NCBI GenBank assembly: GCA_005885245.1
Contig: VAWR01000138.1
Coordinates: 1 to 43,469, forward strand
Reading direction: 5' to 3'
DNA: 43,469 bases
Source of the DNA: Actinomycetota bacterium
Lineage (GTDB): Bacteria > Actinomycetota > Thermoleophilia > Gaiellales > Gaiellaceae
Part shown: piece after piece, positions 38,765-43,469 of the stretch
Numbering within the stretch: position 1 is the stretch's first letter
How the letters are laid out: the number at the start of each line of letters is the position of its first letter
Made by a program: the position numbers and the translations under genes
The notes under the pieces: model-generated
Seen by the model: the letters and a program-made list of their open reading frames with translations, nothing else
What the model was told of the DNA's origin: nothing
Database searches by the model: none

Positions 38765-39517
38765 GTGGGCCGCTCCCTCTTTGCTCTCGCGTCGCTCGTC
38801 TGCGTGGCCGTCGGCGCCGCCACGCTCGCCCCGGCGACCGCGGTCGGTCGTGCGGTGCTCGACCCTCCCGCGGACGGATGGGTACGCGTCCAGCGACCTC
38901 ATCCCCCGGCCGGTCACCTGATCGCGGAGGTTCGACCCGGTCGCTCTCTGGCCCTGCACAGCCGCCCCTTCGGCCGCGTGCTTGCGCGAGTCGGCTCCAG
39001 GACACCCTTCGGCTCGCCTCGCGCCCTCGGCGTCGTCGCGAGGCAGCACGGGCGCTGGCTCGCTGTCACCGAGGCGGGGGTCGGCAACAACCGCAGCGTC
39101 TGGGTGGACGCGCGCGCAGGCGGGCTGCGTTACGAGCGCACGCGTCTCGAGGTGGACGTCGACCTGTCGAGCCGCACGCTCCTCGTGCGCCGAGGCCGAG
39201 TCGTCCTTCGCCGCGTGAGGGTCGGCGTCGGGCGCTCCGGCTCCCCCACGCCCACGGGCCGCTTCGCCGTGACCGACAAGCTCAACGGCAGCGCGTACAG
39301 CACCGCGTACGGCTGTTGCATCCTGGCGCTCTCGGCGATCCAGCCAAACCTGCCGGCAGGCTGGAGCGGCGGCAACCGCGTCGCCATCCACGGCACGCTC
39401 TCGTCGTCGGACTTCGGCCGAGCCGTTTCGGCCGGCTGCGTCCACGCCGGCGACAGAGACCTGCGCTACCTGATGCGGACCGTCCCCCTCGGGACGCCGG
39501 TCGTCATCCGGCTCTGA
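38765..39517 (+). CDS. Secreted L,D-transpeptidase (YkuD domain)
   Basis: This 250-aa wall cross-linking enzyme starts with a signal peptide (SLFALASLVCVAVGAATLAP). An SH3-like segment follows (about 40-120: PGRSLALHSRPFGRVLARVG; HGRWLAVTEAG). The YkuD domain has VDVDLSSRTLLVRRGRVVLR, GSPTPTGRFAVTDKLNG, VAIHGTLSSSDFGRAVS and AGCVHAGDRDLRYLMRTVPL, which carry the catalytic His and Cys in HG-x(n)-S-x-GC. The start is the GTG at 38765, with no clear Shine-Dalgarno. It forms 3-3 cross-links or attaches wall proteins. It is convergent with ppdK, 4 bp apart. Confidence 0.9.
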   Translation: MGRSLFALASLVCVAVGAATLAPATAVGRAVLDPPADGWVRVQRPHPPAGHLIAEVRPGRSLALHSRPFGRVLARVGSRTPFGSPRALGVVARQHGRWLAVTEAGVGNNRSVWVDARAGGLRYERTRLEVDVDLSSRTLLVRRGRVVLRRVRVGVGRSGSPTPTGRFAVTDKLNGSAYSTAYGCCILALSAIQPNLPAGWSGGNRVAIHGTLSSSDFGRAVSAGCVHAGDRDLRYLMRTVPLGTPVVIRL

Positions 39518-39521
39518 ACGT

Positions 39522-42134
39522 TCAGCCGGCTGCGGCCGCGTAGGCCGTGGCGCCGCTCGCAGCGAGCGCGGCCTGAGCAGCGGCGAGCCGCGCCAGCGGC
39601 ACACGGTACGGAGAGCACGACACATAGTCGAGTCCGAGCTCGTGACAGAACGCGACCGACCTCGGCTCTCCACCGTGCTCGCCGCAGATGCCCAGCTTCA
39701 GCTCGGGCTTCGTCGCCCGTCCTCGCTCGACGCCGATTCGCATCAGGTCGCCGACCCCGCTGACGTCCAGCGTCTCGAACGGGTTCCGGTCGAGCACCCC
39801 CTCCTCGAGGTAGTACGTCAGGAACTTCCCTTCGGCGTCGTCCCGGGAGAAGCCGAGCGCGGTCTGCGTCAGGTCATTCGTCCCGAACGAGAAGAAGTCC
39901 GCCTGCTCGGCGATCTCGTCGGCCCGGATGCAGGCCCGTGGCAGCTCGATCATCGTCCCGCAGAGGTATTCGACTTCCGGCGCTTCCTCCGCGGCGACGC
40001 GCGTCGTCAGCTCACGCAGCCGGAGCAACTCCTCCCGGAAGCCGACGAGCGGATGCATGATCTCGACGAGCGGCGCCTCGCCCGTCCGGTCCTGGACGGC
40101 CCGGGCCGCCCGGATGATGGCGCGCACCTGCATCTCGTAGATCTCGGGCCACTGCAGCCCGAGCCGGCACCCGCGTGTGCCGAGCATCGGGTTCGATTCC
40201 TGCAGCTGCCGGATGCGGCGGCGCATGCGCTCGTCCGTTGCCTGCTCGGGCGGAGGGAGGAACTCGTGCAGAGGGGGATCGAGTAGGCGGATCGTGACCG
40301 GTAGCCCCGCCATGGCCTCGAAGATCGCCTCGAAGTCGCCCTGTTGCATCGGTAGCAGCCTCTCGAGCGCCTGGCGGCGGCCCTCTTCGCCTTCGGCGAG
40401 GATCATCTCGCGCACGACCGGCAGCCGGTCCTCGGCCATGAACATGTGCTCCGTCCGGCAGAGCCCGATCCCCTGCGCGCCGAACTCGCGTGCCTTCGCG
40501 GCGTCCTGCGGCGTGTCCGCATTCGCGCGCACGTCGAGCCGTCGGTAGTCGTCGCCCCAGCCGAGCACCGTCTCGAGGTCGTCGTTCACCTCGGGTGGGA
40601 CGAGCGGAACCTCGCCGACGATCACCGCACCCGTCCCGCCGTCGATCGTCAGCACCTCGCCCTCGGCCACGCTTCTGCCGGCGAGCGTGATCGTCCGCGC
40701 GTCGAGATCGATCGAGAGCGCCTCGCATCCGGCCACGCACGGCTTGCCCATGCCGCGCGCGACCACAGCAGCGTGCGAGGTCATTCCGCCGTGCGCGGTC
40801 AGGATCCCCGCCGCCTGGATCAGGCCGTGGATGTCGTCCGGGGTCGTCTCCCAGCGGACGAGGATCACGCTCTCGCCGGCCTTGCCGCGTTGCTCGGCGG
40901 CGTCCGCGTCGAGGACGATCTTGCCGGAGGCCGCGCCCGGCGACGCGTTGAGCCCTTTCGCCGCGACCTCCCACTGCGCGGTCGGATCGATCATCGGATG
41001 GAGGAGCTGGTCGAGCTGCCCCGGATCGATGCGCAGAACCGCGTCCTCCCGGGAGATCAGGCCTTCGCCGACCATGTCGACCGCGGCCTTGACCGCCGCC
41101 GCTGCTGTGCGCTTCGCAGAGCGTGTCTGCAGCAGGTAGAGCGTTTGGTCCTCGACGGTGAACTCGATGTCCTGCATGTCCCGGTAGTGCTCCTCGAGGC
41201 GGCGCATCGTCTCGAGCAGCTGCTCGAAGGCGACCGGGAGCTTGTGCTGCATCTCCGCCAACGGTTGCGGCGTGCGGATTCCGGCGACGACGTCCTCGCC
41301 CTGCGCGTTCGCAAGGAACTCGCCGTACAGACCCGGCTCGCCGGTCGAGGGATCCCGCGTGAAGGCCACGCCGGTCCCGGACTCGTTCCCCTTGTTGCCG
41401 AAGACCATCTGGACGACGTTGACGGCGGTCCCGAGATCGTCCGGAATGTCGTACCTGCGGCGATAGACCTTCGCGCGCGGCGCCTCCCACGAGTCGAACA
41501 CCGCGCGCACCGCGCGCGTCAGTTGCTCACGCGGGTCCTGCGGGAAGTCACGTCCCGTCTCGTCGCGATAGATCCGGCGGTACGTGTCGAGTAGCTCGAC
41601 GAGGTCCTGCGCCGTCAGGTCGACGTCCTGCGCCACGCCGCGCGCCGTCTTCAGGTCGGTCAGCGCCTGTTCGAACCGATGCGCATCGATCCCCTCGACC
41701 ACCTCGCCGTACATCTGGATCAGGCGCCGGTAGGAGTCGTTCGCGAAGCGCTCGTTCCCCGTCGCGCGCGCGAGACCCTGCAAGGCCTCGTCGTTGAGAC
41801 CGAGGTTGAGGATGGTGTCCATCATCCCGGGCATCGACACGGCCGCACCGGAGCGAACCGAGACGAGCAGCGGATCGTTCCCGCCGCCGAAGCGCTTGCC
41901 GGTCTTCTGTTCGAGTACGGCGAGATGGCGCTCCACCTCCTCATCGAGCCCGTCCGGCAGCGCCCGGCCGTTCGACATGTAGGCGCGGCACGCGTCGGTC
42001 GTGATCGTGAAACCGGCCGGAACCGGCACGCCCAGCTGTGTCATCTCGGCCAGACCGACGCCCTTGCCGCCGAGCAGGTCGCGTCCTCTGTCGGAGGGCT
42101 CGTCGAAGTCGAAGACGAAGCGCGGGGCGTTCAA
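39522..42134 (-). CDS. ppdK: Pyruvate, phosphate dikinase
   Basis: This enzyme interconverts pyruvate + ATP + Pi and PEP + AMP + PPi. The 870-aa product has the ATP-grasp domain (RDLLGGKGVGLAEMTQLGVP; LLVSVRSGAAVSMPGMMDTI; VVQMVFGNKGNESGTGVAFT), the phosphohistidine domain (LTAHGGMTSHAAVVARGMGK with the catalytic His) and the PEP barrel (GIGLCRTEHMFM; LLDPPLHEFLPPPEQATDER; FFSFGTNDLTQTALGFSRDD; LKLGICGEHGGEPRSVAFCH with the catalytic Cys). I chose the TTG at 42134 because AGAGGA precedes it. A TTG at 42164 adds 10 residues. It stands alone between convergent and degraded neighbours. Confidence 0.95.
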   Translation of the reverse strand: MNAPRFVFDFDEPSDRGRDLLGGKGVGLAEMTQLGVPVPAGFTITTDACRAYMSNGRALPDGLDEEVERHLAVLEQKTGKRFGGGNDPLLVSVRSGAAVSMPGMMDTILNLGLNDEALQGLARATGNERFANDSYRRLIQMYGEVVEGIDAHRFEQALTDLKTARGVAQDVDLTAQDLVELLDTYRRIYRDETGRDFPQDPREQLTRAVRAVFDSWEAPRAKVYRRRYDIPDDLGTAVNVVQMVFGNKGNESGTGVAFTRDPSTGEPGLYGEFLANAQGEDVVAGIRTPQPLAEMQHKLPVAFEQLLETMRRLEEHYRDMQDIEFTVEDQTLYLLQTRSAKRTAAAAVKAAVDMVGEGLISREDAVLRIDPGQLDQLLHPMIDPTAQWEVAAKGLNASPGAASGKIVLDADAAEQRGKAGESVILVRWETTPDDIHGLIQAAGILTAHGGMTSHAAVVARGMGKPCVAGCEALSIDLDARTITLAGRSVAEGEVLTIDGGTGAVIVGEVPLVPPEVNDDLETVLGWGDDYRRLDVRANADTPQDAAKAREFGAQGIGLCRTEHMFMAEDRLPVVREMILAEGEEGRRQALERLLPMQQGDFEAIFEAMAGLPVTIRLLDPPLHEFLPPPEQATDERMRRRIRQLQESNPMLGTRGCRLGLQWPEIYEMQVRAIIRAARAVQDRTGEAPLVEIMHPLVGFREELLRLRELTTRVAAEEAPEVEYLCGTMIELPRACIRADEIAEQADFFSFGTNDLTQTALGFSRDDAEGKFLTYYLEEGVLDRNPFETLDVSGVGDLMRIGVERGRATKPELKLGICGEHGGEPRSVAFCHELGLDYVSCSPYRVPLARLAAAQAALAASGATAYAAAAG

Positions 42135-42366
42135 GGCGGAGATCCTCTCACAAATGCCCTGCAATATTCGCGGTTATTCCCTCGCCGTGATGGGCCGTAT
42201 CGGGTTGTCCGGGGGCGGGTGCAGGGGTTTTGCGAAGGATCGCAGCTCCGGAACGTGCTACGGAAAACGGCGGTGAGGGTGAGGGCATATGTCTGGGTGA
42301 TATGGCCGAGGTCGCGGTACACGATCGTGTGGGCGACGACCATCGGGCACTGCCGCTGGTTGTCGG
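42135..42366. other. Spacer upstream of ppdK with no recognisable gene
   Basis: About 230 bp between the ppdK start and the end of the broken response regulator. It contains no ORF that I can support; a 70-codon minus frame (42131-42343) has no family features. It presumably carries the ppdK promoter, but no clear -35/-10 pair was identified. It may also include sequence that replaced the 3' half of the response regulator. Confidence 0.4.
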
Positions 42367-42550
42367 CTATGAGGACGATGCACCCTGCCGAATGTCGACG
42401 ATCACGACCTCAGGCGAATAGCCGCGCACCTTGAGGAGGAGATCCTCGGCGGTGGCGCACTGGCCGACGACCTCGAATCCGGTCTCGGCCAGGAGCCGCG
42501 CCAATAACCTCGCGGAGGAGGACGCTGTCTTCGGCGAGCACTACCCGCAC
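42367..42550 (-). pseudogene. Truncated, frameshifted NarL-type response regulator receiver domain
   Basis: From the GTG at 42550 (overlapping the end of the histidine kinase gene by 10 nt) the frame reads VRVVLAEDSVLLREV, with the acidic pocket residues of a receiver domain. The matching continuation lies in another frame from about 42510: LARLLAETGFEVVGQCATAE, then DLLLKVRGYSPEVVIVDIR, with the phosphoacceptor Asp in VVIVD. Removing one T near GTTATTG would restore the frame. After VVIVDIR the sequence diverges to QGASSS and a stop at 42367, so the rest of the receiver and the HTH_LuxR domain are missing. The kinase next door therefore lacks an intact adjacent partner. Confidence 0.75.
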
Positions 42551-43469
42551 GGGATCTCCGCTCGCACGCGCGTGCCGCCGCCGCCTGGGCTCCAGACACG
42601 CAAGCGGCCGCCGAGCGCCTCGACGCGATCAGCAAGACCACGGATTCCCGAGCCGCCGTCGGTGTTCGCGCCCCCCACGCCGTCGTCGACGACCTCGACC
42701 ACCAGCTCGCCATTCCTACGGGTGATGTCGACCTTCGCGCCCGCCGCCCGGGCGTATTTCGCGACGTTCGCAAGACCCTCGGAGACAAGGTAGTAGGCCG
42801 CCATCTCGATCCGCTCGGGCAAGCGCCCGTCGAGATCGACCGTCAGCCGCACCGGAACCGGCGCTCGCGCGACCAGGCTCTCGAGCGCGACCTCGAGCCC
42901 GTGCCCCGCAACGACGGCAGGGTGGATACCGCGGGCAAGTTCGCGCAGCTCATGCAACGACTCGACGAGCTCGTGCCTTGCCTGCTCGAGCGCCCGGCTC
43001 GTCTCCGGATCCGAATCGAGCCGTTCGCCCAGAAGTCCGAGCTCGAGCGACAGCGCGACCAGCCGCCGCTGGGCGCCGTCGTGAAGGTCGCGCTCCAGTC
43101 GCCGCCGTTCGCTCTGCGCGGCCTCGAGGATTCGCGCCCGCGACCCCCTCAGCTCCTCCAAGCGCGCCAGCAGCTCCGACTGAAGCCGAGCGTTCTCGAG
43201 CGCGATCCCGACGGCCGCGGTGACGGCGTCGAGCAGCTCCGGCTCCTCTCGAAGCGACGCGTCGTGAAGGAGGGCCGCCACATGCTCCCCTCTGAGCTCG
43301 ATCAATGTCGTCTCCCGCCCGCTTCCCTCCCGCGGCAGATCGACCGGGCGTCCCTCAAGATCCGCGTACATCTGGTATTGCGACAGCCAGAACGCCAGCG
43401 TCAGCGACGGGTCACGCAGCGCCCGCGCCAAGGAATCGCGCAGGCCCGCGGGCGCCGGGTGCGCCCGCA
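42541..43469 (-). CDS. NarL-family sensor histidine kinase (5' end outside the window)
   Basis: At least 309 residues of a two-component kinase are present; the frame is open to the window edge. A GAF-like or sensor region comes first (LRDPSLTLAFWLSQYQMYAD; HVAALLHDASLREEPELLDA). A coiled coil and HisKA_3 dimerisation domain follow with RRRLERDLHDGAQRRLVALS (phosphoacceptor His in DLHDGAQ). The HATPase domain has AAYYLVSEGLANVAKYARAA, VVEVVDDGVGGANTDGGSGI and RGLADRVEALGGRLRVWSPG. Membrane segments may lie outside the window. Its usual partner response regulator, just downstream, is broken. Confidence 0.88.
   Translation of the reverse strand, partial: RAHPAPAGLRDSLARALRDPSLTLAFWLSQYQMYADLEGRPVDLPREGSGRETTLIELRGEHVAALLHDASLREEPELLDAVTAAVGIALENARLQSELLARLEELRGSRARILEAAQSERRRLERDLHDGAQRRLVALSLELGLLGERLDSDPETSRALEQARHELVESLHELRELARGIHPAVVAGHGLEVALESLVARAPVPVRLTVDLDGRLPERIEMAAYYLVSEGLANVAKYARAAGAKVDITRRNGELVVEVVDDGVGGANTDGGSGIRGLADRVEALGGRLRVWSPGGGGTRVRAEIPCG

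Noticed and set aside
42131-42343. 70-codon minus frame upstream of ppdK
   Set aside because: No domain, odd composition, overlaps the likely ppdK promoter region.
1-43469. CRISPR arrays, insertion sequences, prophage genes, toxin-antitoxin or restriction systems
   Set aside because: No regularly spaced repeats, transposase or integrase motifs, or defence-gene families were seen; the region reads as core chromosome.

Overview
The window is high-GC, tightly packed chromosomal DNA from an actinobacterium. Gene content and order (DivIVA, SepF and YggT beside cca; MurA with Asp in place of the usual catalytic Cys; a DnaE2/ImuB mutagenesis pair; secreted L,D-transpeptidase and M23 hydrolase; frequent GTG starts; ATGA/GTGA overlaps) fit the phylum. 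I would guess the deep-branching class Thermoleophilia, but that is inference. No insertion sequence, CRISPR array, prophage or origin was seen, and this looks like core chromosome.

Layout. 1-491 (minus): a frameshifted gene remnant. 544-11891 (minus): a translation and envelope block. rluD ends at a terminator, then rpsB-tsf-pyrH-frr-uppS-cdsA-dxr-rseP-ispG-proS-xre and tRNA-Pro(GGG) run in one direction, mostly with 4-nt start/stop overlaps. It joins ribosome and elongation-factor genes, UMP kinase, ribosome recycling, undecaprenyl and CDP-diacylglycerol synthesis, the MEP isoprenoid enzymes Dxr and IspG, a site-2 protease and prolyl-tRNA synthetase. 11919-13170 (minus): yggU-traR-lspA feeds into rluD. 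13283-14350 (plus): a secreted TIGR03118 beta-propeller closed by a strong hairpin. 14395-20882 (minus): murA, a degenerate IGPD-fold gene, ridA, cca, pgeF, yggS, sepF, yggT and divIVA, a wall, division and tRNA-maturation block. 20903-26949: HD and VOC genes (plus), a class V aminotransferase and an exo/endonuclease (minus), then GT4 glycosyltransferase, a small acidic protein and GH15 glucosidase/trehalase (plus). 27068-32613: dnaE2, a bicupin gene, a DUF6504 gene and imuB. imuB has a consensus promoter covered by two LexA-type boxes. 32689-39517: M23 peptidase, a Cys-pair-repeat secreted protein, comB, rhomboid, a large GT-C-like membrane protein, a YacP-type NYN protein and an L,D-transpeptidase. 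39522-43469 (minus): ppdK, a broken response regulator and a histidine kinase cut by the window edge.

The most interesting signal is in the gaps between divergent genes. murA/HD and comB/rhomboid each have exactly 20 bp between start codons, centred on a TANNNTA heptamer that reads as a -10 hexamer on both strands. It sits 6 nt from the minus start and 9 nt from the plus start in both cases, which suggests shared bidirectional promoters making leaderless mRNAs. A third divergent pair (exo/endonuclease and GT4) has a similar heptamer if the nuclease starts at a CTG. Other notable items are a thrice-repeated GTGGCTC-T-GAGCCAC palindrome, an IGPD homologue without its HHxxE metal site, yggS with no standard start codon upstream of its PLP lysine, a broken response regulator, and tRNA-Pro beside proS.
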